64,000 bases of DNA from Echinimonas agarilytica (GTDB lineage Bacteria; Pseudomonadota; Gammaproteobacteria; Enterobacterales; Neiellaceae), in assembly GCF_023703465.1 (NCBI RefSeq), contig NZ_JAMQGP010000002.1:372001-436000 (forward strand), in the 5' to 3' direction. The notes beneath the pieces were generated by a model. It searched no databases and was not told where the DNA came from. It saw nothing but the letters and a program-made list of their open reading frames with translations. Made by a program: the position numbers and the translations under genes. This document shows, one piece after another, positions 1-8,462 of this stretch (positions within the stretch are counted from its first letter, which is position 1; each line of letters opens with the position of its first letter).

Positions 1-740
1 GCTATGCCGCCTGCGTTGTTTTTCAACAATTCGCCATTAGGTAGCTTGATCGGCGCGCCAATTTCGGTGCCCACTTGCATGATATTCAACGTGTAATCCG
101 TTGATTGCAGTAGGGTACTGACCGCTTCCGCTCGTTTTTCTGAAATACCATCAGTGATTAAAATAATACTGCCGCGCTGGTGGCCCGCTTGTGTTAAAAG
201 CTCGATGGCTTTTTCCATCGCGATATCAGGGCGAGAGCCATATGACGGCATAATGTCGGGTGAAAGCGAACCAATAAAGTTATTCAGCGTTTTTCCGTCA
301 CCCGTCATTGGGCTGACGACGAAGGCATCACCGGCATATGCGATCAGGCCTGTTTCACCCCCTTTCGTTTCTTTTACGAAGTCGATGGCTTTAAAGCGTA
401 AACGACTGAGCCTGTTCGGCGATACGTCGGTTGACCACATCGAAAGGCTCATATCAAGCACCAACACGCGGGCTTGCTCAGAACTAAATAGAGGACTAGG
501 CAATGTTCTAAAACTTGGCCCCGATAACGCAATAATTGCAATGAGCAAAGCGCTTATGAATAGAGGTGTGGGGTTTTGATGTTTCTCGGGTTTTTGCACC
601 ATGCGTGACTGCAAGTGTGGCGAAATCAACGAGTGCCATGAGGTTTTCTTGGGTTTATAAATGACAAACCCCAATGTCAAAATGACCCAAGGTACAAGTG
701 CCCATAGCCAATCTGGGCGAATCCAAACGAAATCAATCAT
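1..740 (-). CDS. VWA-domain membrane protein, BatB-like (partial, runs off left edge)
   Basis: The reading frame opens with ATG at 740 and is still open at base 1, so about 246 N-terminal residues are visible. Two hydrophobic segments (about residues 10-27 and 60-72) precede a von Willebrand factor A domain whose MIDAS metal site reads DMSLS at 96-100. A TDG motif occurs later in the domain. The ATG overlaps the stop of the upstream VWA gene (ATGA), so the pair is translationally coupled. In Bat/MoxR operons such membrane-anchored VWA proteins are thought to work with the MoxR ATPase in envelope or protein maturation; the exact substrate is unknown. The second VWA position and the MIDAS support a BatB-like call. 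A C-terminal TPR part, if present, would lie outside the window. Confidence 0.85.
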   Translation of the reverse strand, partial: MIDFVWIRPDWLWALVPWVILTLGFVIYKPKKTSWHSLISPHLQSRMVQKPEKHQNPTPLFISALLIAIIALSGPSFRTLPSPLFSSEQARVLVLDMSLSMWSTDVSPNRLSRLRFKAIDFVKETKGGETGLIAYAGDAFVVSPMTGDGKTLNNFIGSLSPDIMPSYGSRPDIAMEKAIELLTQAGHQRGSIILITDGISEKRAEAVSTLLQSTDYTLNIMQVGTEIGAPIKLPNGELLKNNAGGI

Positions 741-1744
741 GCGTTAGAGCCTCCCGTTTTGGTTTTTCTAAATTCTCCGTTTTGTAATAAGCGTACGATG
801 AAGAGCAGCACCGATAGACCAAGTGCTGCGGCTAACGGGTAGAAAAATATATCATGCATGGGACGGAAGAAAGTGGAGTCACTTGCCACGGGTTCCAAAG
901 CATCAATGGCACTGTAAACTTCTGCCAAGCTTTGGGCATCTTTGGCTCGAAAGTAACGGCCTCCTGTGGCTTCTGCAATTGCTGTAAGGCCGCGTTCATT
1001 GAGGTCACTCGAAGGATTAATGGTTTGACTACCCAACAAAGAGCGCTTCACCATCACTTCAGCACCCACACCCACGGTATAGATGGTGACGTCATATTCT
1101 TTGGCGATCTGAGTCGCACGCTCTGGACTGAATTTGCCAGAGGTATTGTCACCATCGGTGAGTAACACCAGCACTTTGTGGTCCGATTTTTGGTTCAACA
1201 TGTGCTTAACTGAAACACCGATAGCGTCGCCAATGGCGGTCATTCTGCCGACTAAACCAAGCACTGCTTCATCTAAAAACGTAGAGACAGTTTTTCGATC
1301 GAATGTGAGAGGGGCTTGTAAATAGGCGGTATCGGCAAACAGCACAAGGCCAATGCGGTCGCCTTGTCGGCGCTCAATAAAGTCACTGAGTACCTGTTTT
1401 ACGATGGTCAGACGATCCACTGTTTGACCATTGAGATTCATGTCTTTAATCGACATTGATTGTGATAAATCGACGGCCACCATCAAGTCTCTTCCCTCCA
1501 GAGGACGACCAATAGGTTCGCCTTCCCATTGAGGGCGGGCCATCGCGGCAATCAGAAGTATCCAGATCACCCAAATTAGAGCAAGCTGCGATCGTTGAGG
1601 TGTTACATCTCTCATTTGCCCCGCTAATTGCGTTGCTGTGGGTAAATATAACTTTGCCAATTGTGCGGGCTGAGCCGGTAAAAAGCGTCGAACAACCCAA
1701 GGTAGTGGCAGTAATATGAACAGCCAAGGCCACGCAAACGTCAT
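737..1744 (-). CDS. VWA-domain membrane protein, BatA-like
   Basis: 335 residues. An N-terminal hydrophobic segment (about 5-18) and another near 52-68 are followed by a VWA domain with an intact MIDAS motif, DLSQS at 92-96, and a C-terminal transmembrane helix around 303-322. This topology places the VWA domain in the periplasm between membrane anchors, as in BatA proteins. It overlaps the upstream DUF4381 gene and the downstream VWA gene by 4 bases each (ATGA), showing a tightly coupled operon with the MoxR ATPase. Family knowledge links MoxR-VWA pairs to metal-dependent protein assembly or stress tolerance; the client is not evident from the sequence. Confidence 0.9.
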   Translation of the reverse strand: MTFAWPWLFILLPLPWVVRRFLPAQPAQLAKLYLPTATQLAGQMRDVTPQRSQLALIWVIWILLIAAMARPQWEGEPIGRPLEGRDLMVAVDLSQSMSIKDMNLNGQTVDRLTIVKQVLSDFIERRQGDRIGLVLFADTAYLQAPLTFDRKTVSTFLDEAVLGLVGRMTAIGDAIGVSVKHMLNQKSDHKVLVLLTDGDNTSGKFSPERATQIAKEYDVTIYTVGVGAEVMVKRSLLGSQTINPSSDLNERGLTAIAEATGGRYFRAKDAQSLAEVYSAIDALEPVASDSTFFRPMHDIFFYPLAAALGLSVLLFIVRLLQNGEFRKTKTGGSNA

Positions 1745-2256
1745 GATTTGGCCTCTTTCTTGGTGATTTTCCAGCTTTGCGCAACCCAGCTTGAGGCGCC
1801 TTTTTGGAGGGCTTCAGCATGTTCTGGTGTCATGCTTTTACCTGAATATTGATAGGATTTTAATTGCTCAATCATTGGTAGAACGTGAGCTTTAGCTTGT
1901 GTGTCAGTATGTGCGGATAACCATTGTTGCCAAGCTTGACCGCTAAGAGAAGCAACATGAGGTGCTTGACTGTAGCGTAAAGCCACCACTTTCAGCACTT
2001 CATTGATAGATTCTGGATTCACTTTGGAACGAGGCCAAGAACGTATTTCTTGGCTTGCTTGCTGAGCATATTCACGGTGTTTCTTTTGCTTGATATAGCG
2101 TGTTACGACAACCGCTATGCAGCTGACTAAAACAGCCAACACCGCCCACCAACCCGGGGCGAGTGGAAACCAACCCGACAGCCGGGGTAAATGAATGTCG
2201 GCGATCGGTAATTGCTGCTGCGTTGCAACGGTCAAAAAGAGGTTGTAGAAGCTCAT
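1741..2256 (-). CDS. DUF4381 domain membrane protein of the MoxR/Bat operon
   Basis: 171 residues with one clear transmembrane helix (about 36-55), followed by a basic juxtamembrane stretch (KQKKHR) and a cytoplasmic helical domain. Position between the DUF58 and VWA genes, length and the N-terminal proline-rich segment before the helix match DUF4381 proteins of Bat operons. The function is unknown; by context it is a membrane partner of the VWA proteins. It overlaps both neighbours by 4 bases. No catalytic motif is visible. Confidence 0.82.
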   Translation of the reverse strand: MSFYNLFLTVATQQQLPIADIHLPRLSGWFPLAPGWWAVLAVLVSCIAVVVTRYIKQKKHREYAQQASQEIRSWPRSKVNPESINEVLKVVALRYSQAPHVASLSGQAWQQWLSAHTDTQAKAHVLPMIEQLKSYQYSGKSMTPEHAEALQKGASSWVAQSWKITKKEAKS

Positions 2257-3215
2257 AATAAAGCTCCTTGCAACTGTTGTTCGAGCGATATGGCTGCGCT
2301 TAATTTGTATTGGTGGCGTGTCACTTGCGAAAGAACTTGTCGGCAGTATTGCTGTTGACGCATTACGCGTTGTTGATAGTCATCTCTAACTGAGTTGTTT
2401 GATAAGTTTAACAAACCACTTTCAACACCATCGCTAACGCAAAGGTCGCCTTTAAATTTTTCTGCGAGATGCTGTTCAAGCGGATCAAATATATTGAACG
2501 TCATAATTTGATTGTGACGTTTGAGCATCGCTAGGGCTTGCTCGGATTCTGCATCTAAACTTTGAAAGTCGCTAATCACAGCAATCATTGCACCGGTATG
2601 GGCATGACGCCTTAAATGTTCAAGTGCTTGGCCTAAGCGGTTTGATGGGGACTGACCCTGCTCGGCCAAATGGTGCTGATGACTGTCTTCAATGGTTTCT
2701 AACACGTGTGTCAATCCCTGACGTCTGGCGCGAGCAGGAACTTCGCTAAATTGGTGATCGGTAAGGCATACCATGCCAACGCGGTCGCCCCCTTTAAAAG
2801 ACGACCAAGCCAAGGCCGCGGCCAGATAACATGCTTGAGTAGATTTTAAATAGAGGCTTGAACCAAAACGCATTGAAGCCGATAAATCTAACAAGATAAA
2901 GACTGGGCGTTCGCGCTCCTCTTCATACAGTTTGGTATGGGCTTTGCCCGTTCTTGCGGTAATACGCCAGTCAATAGCTCGAATGTCATCGCCTTGTTGA
3001 TAGGCTCTGACTTCGCTAAATTCCATGCCTCGTCCCTTCATTCGAGACAAGTATTGTCCGTGGCGGCGCCCCACTAAACGTGGATCGGGGCGCAGCGACA
3101 GCAAGCCTGCAAGCGGCTGGCATGCGAGCAAATCGTTCATGGTGATATGAATGCCATCGCCAAGAGTAAGCTGCGCTTGAGCCTCAGACTGATTTTCTGA
3201 AGACCACCATTTCAT
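2253..3215 (-). CDS. DUF58 domain protein
   Basis: 320 residues, soluble. The diagnostic DUF58 stretch, with RAYQQGDDIR followed by IDWRITAR, lies at about residues 69-88. It is followed by a VWA-like fold with LLDLSASM around 108-115, a plausible degenerate MIDAS. DUF58 proteins accompany MoxR ATPases almost invariably and are thought to bind the ATPase and the client. Its start codon overlaps the moxR stop (TAATG), and its end overlaps the DUF4381 start. Confidence 0.9.
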   Translation of the reverse strand: MKWWSSENQSEAQAQLTLGDGIHITMNDLLACQPLAGLLSLRPDPRLVGRRHGQYLSRMKGRGMEFSEVRAYQQGDDIRAIDWRITARTGKAHTKLYEEERERPVFILLDLSASMRFGSSLYLKSTQACYLAAALAWSSFKGGDRVGMVCLTDHQFSEVPARARRQGLTHVLETIEDSHQHHLAEQGQSPSNRLGQALEHLRRHAHTGAMIAVISDFQSLDAESEQALAMLKRHNQIMTFNIFDPLEQHLAEKFKGDLCVSDGVESGLLNLSNNSVRDDYQQRVMRQQQYCRQVLSQVTRHQYKLSAAISLEQQLQGALL

Positions 3216-4168
3216 TAGGGTGCAGGTACCTTGTCTAAAATATATTCAACCACTTGTTCTGCGTTGATACCGCTGGCTTCAGCTTGATAACTCAGCAGCA
3301 ATCGATGGCGCATGACGTTCGCGAACACGGCTTGAACATTATCGGGTGAGACAAAATCTTGGCCTTGTAGCCATGCATGTGCTCGAGCACAACGCTCCAA
3401 AGCGATTGTTGCGCGAGGCGACACACCATAAGACAGCCATTGCGCCAATTCAGCGCTGTACTTGGCCGGTTCCCGTGTGGCAACAACAAGCTCGACCAAA
3501 TAACGCTCTACTATATCTGCCATGTGTAGCGATAATGTTTGCTGACGGGCTTCAAATAGTGTGGCAAGCGGCATAGGCGTGATTCTTACCGGGGCGCTGT
3601 GTTGTGCTTCTGCTCGGTTAAGGCGCAAAATTTCTTGCTCAACATCAGCTTTGGGGTAATCCAAAGAAAGGTGCATTAAAAAACGGTCGAGCTGCGCTTC
3701 TGGAAGCGGATAAGTGCCTTCTTGTTCAATGGGGTTTTGCGTGGCCATCACCATAAACAATTCGGGCAGAGGATAGGTTTTTCCACCGACAGTGATCTGT
3801 TGTTCAGCCATGGCTTCGAGCAATGCTGACTGAACTTTTGCTGGTGCTCGGTTAATTTCATCGGCCAGGATCAGCGGATGAAACAGCGGGCCAGGCTGAA
3901 ATTTGAATGTGCCATCTTCAGGACGATAAATTTCTGACCCTGTTAAATCGGCAGGGAGTAGATCAGGTGTAAATTGAACACGCTGGAAGTCTCCCTCAAT
4001 ACCTTCTGAGAGAGCTTTAACTGCTCTGGTTTTTGCCAGCCCAGGAGGGCCCTCAACAAGAATGTGACCTTCAGCAAGAAGGGCGATAATCATGTTCTCG
4101 ACTAATTCGGGCTGACCAATAATTTGAGTGCCCATGTACTCAGCTAAGGCTTCGAATGCTTGTTTCAT
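3215..4168 (-). CDS. MoxR-family AAA+ ATPase
   Basis: 317 residues. Walker A GPPGLAKT at 40-47, Walker B as LILADEINR near residue 100, a sensor-1 region with MATQNP, and a C-terminal lid domain containing GVSPRA. These are hallmarks of MoxR AAA+ ATPases (AAA_3 type), chaperone-like enzymes that act with VWA-domain partners. It is the first gene of the five-gene minus-strand operon that continues to the left edge. No signal peptide, so cytoplasmic. The promoter must lie in 4169-4300, but no clear hexamer pair was found there. Confidence 0.93.
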   Translation of the reverse strand: MKQAFEALAEYMGTQIIGQPELVENMIIALLAEGHILVEGPPGLAKTRAVKALSEGIEGDFQRVQFTPDLLPADLTGSEIYRPEDGTFKFQPGPLFHPLILADEINRAPAKVQSALLEAMAEQQITVGGKTYPLPELFMVMATQNPIEQEGTYPLPEAQLDRFLMHLSLDYPKADVEQEILRLNRAEAQHSAPVRITPMPLATLFEARQQTLSLHMADIVERYLVELVVATREPAKYSAELAQWLSYGVSPRATIALERCARAHAWLQGQDFVSPDNVQAVFANVMRHRLLLSYQAEASGINAEQVVEYILDKVPAP

Positions 4169-4432
4169 AATCCTGTTGCGTACTCCGTGTTTGTGAGCAA
4201 CATTACACTAATTTTTATACCAATGAGGGACTGTAAAGTTTCAAAATATGTCACGTTATGCAAATACGAAAGATTTGTCATATCGAAGTCTCCTGATTTG
4301 TTCAAAATCTATACTTTTTGTCACCTAGCACACGCTTGGCGTGGGGAAACACTCACGCACTTTTAAATCGCACCTAGTTTTACCTTGTCTAAACTTATTC
4401 GTCCAGAGCCGTGAATTAATGAACTAAGAAGC

Positions 4433-4449
4433 TTTGAACTTGGTTCAAA
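4433..4449. promoter_or_regulatory. 17-bp perfect palindrome upstream of fadI (candidate fatty-acid regulator operator)
   Basis: TTTGAAC-TTG-GTTCAAA is a perfect 7+3+7 inverted repeat about 50 bases upstream of the -10-like element of fadIJ. TetR-family fatty-acid regulators of the PsrA type bind similar TTCAAAC/GTTTGAA palindromes in gammaproteobacteria, so PsrA-like control is a reasonable inference. The exact consensus was not tested. Confidence 0.45.
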
Positions 4450-4500
4450 TCAAAACAGGTGTTTTAAAATAATCTGAACCTGATACACTCAGTTGTTGTT

Positions 4501-4515
4501 ACAGGTCAGACCTCT
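4501..4515. promoter_or_regulatory. FadR-like operator upstream of fadIJ
   Basis: ACAGGTCAGACCTCT contains the palindromic core GGTC-A-GACC, identical to the core of the enterobacterial FadR operator (TGGTCNGACCA). It lies just after the inferred transcription start, where FadR binding would repress beta-oxidation genes in the absence of long-chain acyl-CoA. Outer bases differ from the E. coli consensus. Confidence 0.55.
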
Positions 4516-4555
4516 AATAAAAGAGGCTTATCGATAGAACTCTACAGGAGCACCC

Positions 4556-5872
4556 ATGTCTGCGAATGCTATTCCCTTGACGACCCTGAGCGGTGACCGA
4601 ATTGCCGTTGTTTCAGGGCTTCGAACCCCATTTGCCAAACAAGCAACAGCGTTTCATAAAATCCCCGCAGTAGACATGGGGAAAGTTGTAGTCCAAGAAC
4701 TATTGACGCGTTTAGAGCTGTCGCCTAAAGAGGTTGATCTGCTGGTCTTTGGTCAAGTTGTACAAATGCCAGAAGCACCCAATATTGCGCGTGAAATTGT
4801 ATTGGGCACGGGGATGAACGTCGCGACCGATGCATATAGTGTGTCTCGCGCTTGTGCTACCAGTTTTCAGGCCATCGCTAACGTGTCGGAAAGTATTATG
4901 GCAGGACATTCTGATGTGGGTGTGGCCGGTGGTGCAGATTCCTCATCGGTGTTGCCGATTGGTGTTTCTAAAACGCTTGCCACCGCGTTAGTCGAACTGA
5001 ATAAAGCGCGAACGCTAGGACAACGTTTAAACATTATTAAGCGCTTGCGACTTAAACATCTGATGCCTGTACCACCAGCTGTTGCCGAATATTCCACTGG
5101 CCTCAGCATGGGACAAACTGCCGAACAAATGGCCAAATCACATGGCATCCTCCGAGAAGATCAAGATGCACTTGCGCATCGCTCGCACACACGAGCAGCC
5201 AAAGCTTGGCAAGATGGCCTGCTTAAGCCGGAAGTAATGACGGTTCATACGCCTCCTTTTAAAAGCTTTATTGAACAAGATAATGTGGTTCGGGGTGACT
5301 CTAAACTCGAATCATATGCGCGACTTCGCCCAGCTTTTGACCGCAAACATGGCTCTGTCACTGCCGCCAACAGTACACCATTGACCGATGGTGCAGCCGC
5401 TGTTGTATTGATGTCTGAATCTAAGGCAAAGGCCCTAGGGTATGAGCCTTTGGGCTATATTCGTTCATACGGCTTTTCAGCGATTGATGTTTGGGAAGAC
5501 ATGCTAATGGGGCCAAGTTATGCCACGCCATTAGCTCTAGCAAGAGCAGGTTTAACATTGAATGATTTAACGCTGATCGATATGCATGAAGCCTTTGCTG
5601 CCCAAACGTTGGCGAACGTGAAAATGTTTGGTTCTAAGGCATTTGCCAACGAGAAATTGGGCCTAAACCAAGCCATTGGTGACATTGATATGGACAAATT
5701 TAATGTTAATGGTGGTTCCATTGCTTATGGCCACCCATTTGCAGCGACAGGTGCTCGAATGATTACACAAACCCTCAATGAACTGCGCCGAAGAGGCGGA
5801 GGATTAGGACTGACAACAGCATGTGCAGCCGGTGGGTTAGGCGCGGCGATGATTGTAGAGGTGGACTCATGA
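4556..5872 (+). CDS. fadI: 3-ketoacyl-CoA thiolase, beta-oxidation complex beta subunit
   Basis: 438 residues, the usual FadI length. Catalytic nucleophile Cys100 sits in SRACATSF, the general-base His region reads MHEAFAAQ, a second conserved His is in [18 protein letters not shown], and the second active-site Cys is in [13 protein letters not shown] near 424. It performs the last, thiolytic step of fatty-acid beta-oxidation in a complex with FadJ. A good ribosome-binding site (AGGAG) lies 7 bases before ATG. Its TGA overlaps the fadJ ATG, so subunit synthesis is coupled. Candidate FadR and PsrA-like sites precede it. Confidence 0.96.
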   Translation: MSANAIPLTTLSGDRIAVVSGLRTPFAKQATAFHKIPAVDMGKVVVQELLTRLELSPKEVDLLVFGQVVQMPEAPNIAREIVLGTGMNVATDAYSVSRACATSFQAIANVSESIMAGHSDVGVAGGADSSSVLPIGVSKTLATALVELNKARTLGQRLNIIKRLRLKHLMPVPPAVAEYSTGLSMGQTAEQMAKSHGILREDQDALAHRSHTRAAKAWQDGLLKPEVMTVHTPPFKSFIEQDNVVRGDSKLESYARLRPAFDRKHGSVTAANSTPLTDGAAAVVLMSESKAKALGYEPLGYIRSYGFSAIDVWEDMLMGPSYATPLALARAGLTLNDLTLIDMHEAFAAQTLANVKMFGSKAFANEKLGLNQAIGDIDMDKFNVNGGSIAYGHPFAATGARMITQTLNELRRRGGGLGLTTACAAGGLGAAMIVEVDS

Positions 5873-7995
5873 GCACACAGAATAGCGCGTTCTCATTAAC
5901 GTTTAGTGACGGCGTTGCCATTGTCACCATGGATGTGATTGGCGAGTCAGTGAATACATTAAAAGCTGAATTCGCTTCACAAATTAAAGGCGTTTTGACA
6001 GACATTAAAGCGACTTCGGACATCGTGGGTGTGGTGATTATCAGTGGCAAAAAAGATAGCTTTGTTGCTGGAGCTGATATCAGCATGCTCGATGCCTGCG
6101 AGACCGCAGCAGAGGCTGAAGCTTTGGCCTTGTCAGGGCATGAAGTGTTTTCTGAAATAGAGAATTTTCACGTGCCGGTCGTGGCCGCGATTGATGGCAC
6201 TTGCTTAGGTGGAGGACTCGAGCTCGCAATGGCGTGTCATCACCGCATCATTTCCAACAATGAGAAAACGCGCTTGGGTTTACCTGAAGTACAACTGGGG
6301 CTTTTGCCTGGCGGCGGCGGTACACAGCGTTTGCCTCGACTTGTGGGGGCAACCAAAGCACTTGATATGATGCTCACTGGTAAACAGCTGCGTGCAAAAC
6401 AGGCGTTGAAAGCAGGATTAGTTGACGATGTAGTGCCTGCGAGTATTTTATTGCGCGAAGCGAAGGTGCTGGCTTGCAAAGCCAAGCCTGCAGTTCGTAC
6501 TGTTAAGCGCGATTTGATGGGCAAGTTGCTCGAAACTAATGCACTGGGACAAAAAGTTTTATTTGACCAAGCGCGCAAAAAGCTCTTGAGCAAAACTAAG
6601 GGTAACTACCCTGCGCCCGAGCGTATTGTTGAAGTGGTGGAGTTTGGTCTCAATAACGGCATGCAAGCAGGGTTAGCAAAGGAGGCAAAGTTGTTTTCTG
6701 AGCTAGTCATGTCGCCAGAATCTGTTGAGTTGCGACAGATCTTCTTTGCAACCACAGAAATGAAGAAAGAATTTGGTGTAGAAGGGGTTGAACCTGCGCA
6801 AGTCAATAAGGCGATGGTGTTAGGTGGCGGGCTGATGGGCGGGGGCATTGCCAATGTGACAGCAATTAAGGCTGGCATACCTGCGCGTATTAAAGATATT
6901 AGTGAAGTCGGTATCGGTCATGCATTGAAGTATTCTTATGATTTACTTCAGAAAAAAGTGAAGCGAAGAATCATGACTGCATCTGAGCGTGATCAGAACA
7001 TGAGCTTATTAAGCGGCACGCTCGATTATTCTGGTGTCAAAGATGTTGATATTGTTGTGGAAGCCGTATTTGAGGACATTCAGCTAAAACATCAGATGGT
7101 CAAGGAAGTGGAAGCGCATTGTGCCGAGCACACGATCTTTGCATCAAACACTTCATCTTTACCTATTTCAGATATTGCTGAGGCTGCTTCTCGTCCTGAG
7201 AATGTCATTGGCCTTCACTACTTCTCACCCGTGGATAAAATGCCGTTAGCCGAAGTGATTGCGCACCCGGGCACATCGGATGAAACTATTGCCACGACTG
7301 TAGCTTTTGCGCGTAAGCAAGGCAAAACGCCAATTGTTGTAAAAGACGGCGCAGGCTTCTATGTAAATCGTATTCTTGCGTTGTACATGAACGAAGCAGC
7401 GCAATTACTGTTAAGTGGCGAGCCTGTTGAAAAACTTGATAAAATATTGGTTAAATTCGGGTTCCCTGTGGGGCCAATGACGCTTCTTGATGAAGTTGGT
7501 ATTGATGTAGGAGCAAAGATTTCTCCAATACTTGAGTCGAAGCTTGGCGCTCGTTTTACGGCTCCTGCAGCTTTTGACAAGCTCATTGCCGATGATCGTA
7601 AAGGTAAGAAAAACAGTCGTGGTTTCTACCAGTACGGTGCTAAGAAAAAAGGCCCGAAAAAAGTTGATGACACGGTGTATGCAACGTTAGGTGTGACCCC
7701 AGCAGGGCACTTACCTGCAAATCGCATTGTTGAGTTGTGTGTGATGCAAATGTTGAATGAAGCTGCTCGCTGTTTAGAAGAGGGGATACTCGCATCTGCG
7801 CGTGATGGAGATATTGGCGCTATTTTTGGCATTGGTTTTCCTCCGTTCTTAGGAGGGCCATTCCGCTATATGGACCGTTTGGGCGCAGATAAAGTTGTTG
7901 AACGACTGACTGAGTTTGAGCAGCAATTTGGTGAACGTTTTACGCCATGTGACTTGTTGAAATCAATGGCTAAAAACAACGAGTCTTTTTACTAG
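5869..7995 (+). CDS. fadJ: Fatty oxidation complex alpha subunit: enoyl-CoA hydratase / 3-hydroxyacyl-CoA dehydrogenase
   Basis: 708 residues from the ATG at 5869, which overlaps the fadI stop (ATGA). A longer frame upstream is inside fadI and unlikely. The N-terminal crotonase domain has the oxyanion-hole sequence AGADISM and the [12 protein letters not shown] segment with the LGLPEVQLG glutamate region. The NAD-binding half begins near residue 317 ([11 protein letters not shown]), and the HAD signature region [13 protein letters not shown] follows. It hydrates enoyl-CoA and oxidises the 3-hydroxyacyl-CoA for FadI. The gene order fadI-fadJ with sixA and smrB downstream matches Enterobacterales and Vibrio, interrupted here by the 8-16 kb insertion. 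Confidence 0.95.
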   Translation: MSTQNSAFSLTFSDGVAIVTMDVIGESVNTLKAEFASQIKGVLTDIKATSDIVGVVIISGKKDSFVAGADISMLDACETAAEAEALALSGHEVFSEIENFHVPVVAAIDGTCLGGGLELAMACHHRIISNNEKTRLGLPEVQLGLLPGGGGTQRLPRLVGATKALDMMLTGKQLRAKQALKAGLVDDVVPASILLREAKVLACKAKPAVRTVKRDLMGKLLETNALGQKVLFDQARKKLLSKTKGNYPAPERIVEVVEFGLNNGMQAGLAKEAKLFSELVMSPESVELRQIFFATTEMKKEFGVEGVEPAQVNKAMVLGGGLMGGGIANVTAIKAGIPARIKDISEVGIGHALKYSYDLLQKKVKRRIMTASERDQNMSLLSGTLDYSGVKDVDIVVEAVFEDIQLKHQMVKEVEAHCAEHTIFASNTSSLPISDIAEAASRPENVIGLHYFSPVDKMPLAEVIAHPGTSDETIATTVAFARKQGKTPIVVKDGAGFYVNRILALYMNEAAQLLLSGEPVEKLDKILVKFGFPVGPMTLLDEVGIDVGAKISPILESKLGARFTAPAAFDKLIADDRKGKKNSRGFYQYGAKKKGPKKVDDTVYATLGVTPAGHLPANRIVELCVMQMLNEAARCLEEGILASARDGDIGAIFGIGFPPFLGGPFRYMDRLGADKVVERLTEFEQQFGERFTPCDLLKSMAKNNESFY

Positions 7996-8074
7996 GCCGA
8001 TAAAAGTGTGATCTAGGTAGTGTTTTATAAGTGACAGCTTATAATGGTTGTCTGTTCACACTGGAGTTGCATTT

Positions 8075-8275
8075 GTGTTGTCGTTGCTTGTTTTAATCAA
8101 TGTAGTGTTGGCTATCTGGGCTTTTTATTCGGCTCAATTAAACCAAATGAATGCCAAAACATGGCCACTGATCGTGTTGATGATTGGACCGTTGGGTTTG
8201 ATATTGATGCGGACTCATCGTCGGATGCACTGGCAACGTCACATTGGGCGTGATGCACAATTGGTATTGTTCTGA
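8075..8275 (+). CDS. Small hydrophobic membrane protein, unknown family
   Basis: 66 residues if started at GTG 8075, which has a TGGAG ribosome-binding site 8 bases upstream. An in-frame TTG at 8048 would give 75 residues but has no such site. Two hydrophobic stretches (about 1-19 and 30-43) are separated by a short polar segment, and the tail is basic and histidine-rich (RTHRRMHWQRH). The profile resembles a two-helix phospholipase-D-nuclease N-terminal-like (PLDc_N) or superinfection-immunity-type small membrane protein; this is only a resemblance. It lies 80 bases after fadJ and ends before a bidirectional terminator. Confidence 0.6.
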   Translation: MLSLLVLINVVLAIWAFYSAQLNQMNAKTWPLIVLMIGPLGLILMRTHRRMHWQRHIGRDAQLVLF

Positions 8276-8300
8276 GTGACTGAGCACAAAGCTTTATGAA

Positions 8301-8336
8301 AACGGGCAGAAGAGATGATCTCCTGCCCGTTTTTTT
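8301..8336. terminator. Bidirectional Rho-independent terminator
   Basis: ACGGGCAG pairs with CTGCCCGT, with an inner GAGAT/ATCTC stem, flanked by a run of seven T on the plus strand and four T on the minus strand. It separates the plus-strand small membrane protein from the convergent repeat-protein unit. The stop codon of the 37-residue gene lies in the T-run. Confidence 0.85.
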
Positions 8337-8448
8337 ATCCCCACCAGCGATTGGCTTGAATCACTTCAAGTTGCTCTAAACCTTCGGGTAATTCCACTTT
8401 ATATGTTTTTGCTTTACCTGTGAGTAAACGCATAATTGAATCGAACAT
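8335..8448 (-). CDS. 37-residue protein coupled to the RIQIRI-repeat gene
   Basis: ATG at 8448, TAA at 8335-8337. A strong ribosome-binding site (AGGAG, 8 bases before the ATG) directly follows the stop codon of the repeat protein, giving a 14-base intergenic gap and probable translational coupling. The N-terminus MFDSIMRLLTGKAK could form a short amphipathic helix. The middle is acidic (VELPEGLEQLEV), and the protein ends in NRWWG. No signal peptide, so probably cytoplasmic or membrane-surface. I do not recognise a family. Reality as a gene rests on the ribosome-binding site, the coupling and the terminator placed right after it. Confidence 0.68.
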   Translation of the reverse strand: MFDSIMRLLTGKAKTYKVELPEGLEQLEVIQANRWWG

Positions 8449-8462
8449 ATAGAAAACTCCTG

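Larger units (their letters stand above)
4169..4555. other. Divergent intergenic region moxR / fadI
   Basis: 387 bases with no credible gene. It carries the divergent promoters of the moxR operon (minus) and fadIJ (plus). A -10-like TACACT at 4484-4489 lies upstream of fadI with no good -35, and two palindromes are listed separately. A short frame over 4160-4366 has no ribosome-binding site and no recognisable content. Confidence 0.6.

Noticed and set aside
1446-1820. 124-codon minus-strand frame overlapping batA and DUF4381
   Set aside because: Alternate frame of real genes, no domain features.
4160-4366. 68-codon plus-strand frame upstream of fadI
   Set aside because: Overlaps the moxR start, lacks a ribosome-binding site and family features.
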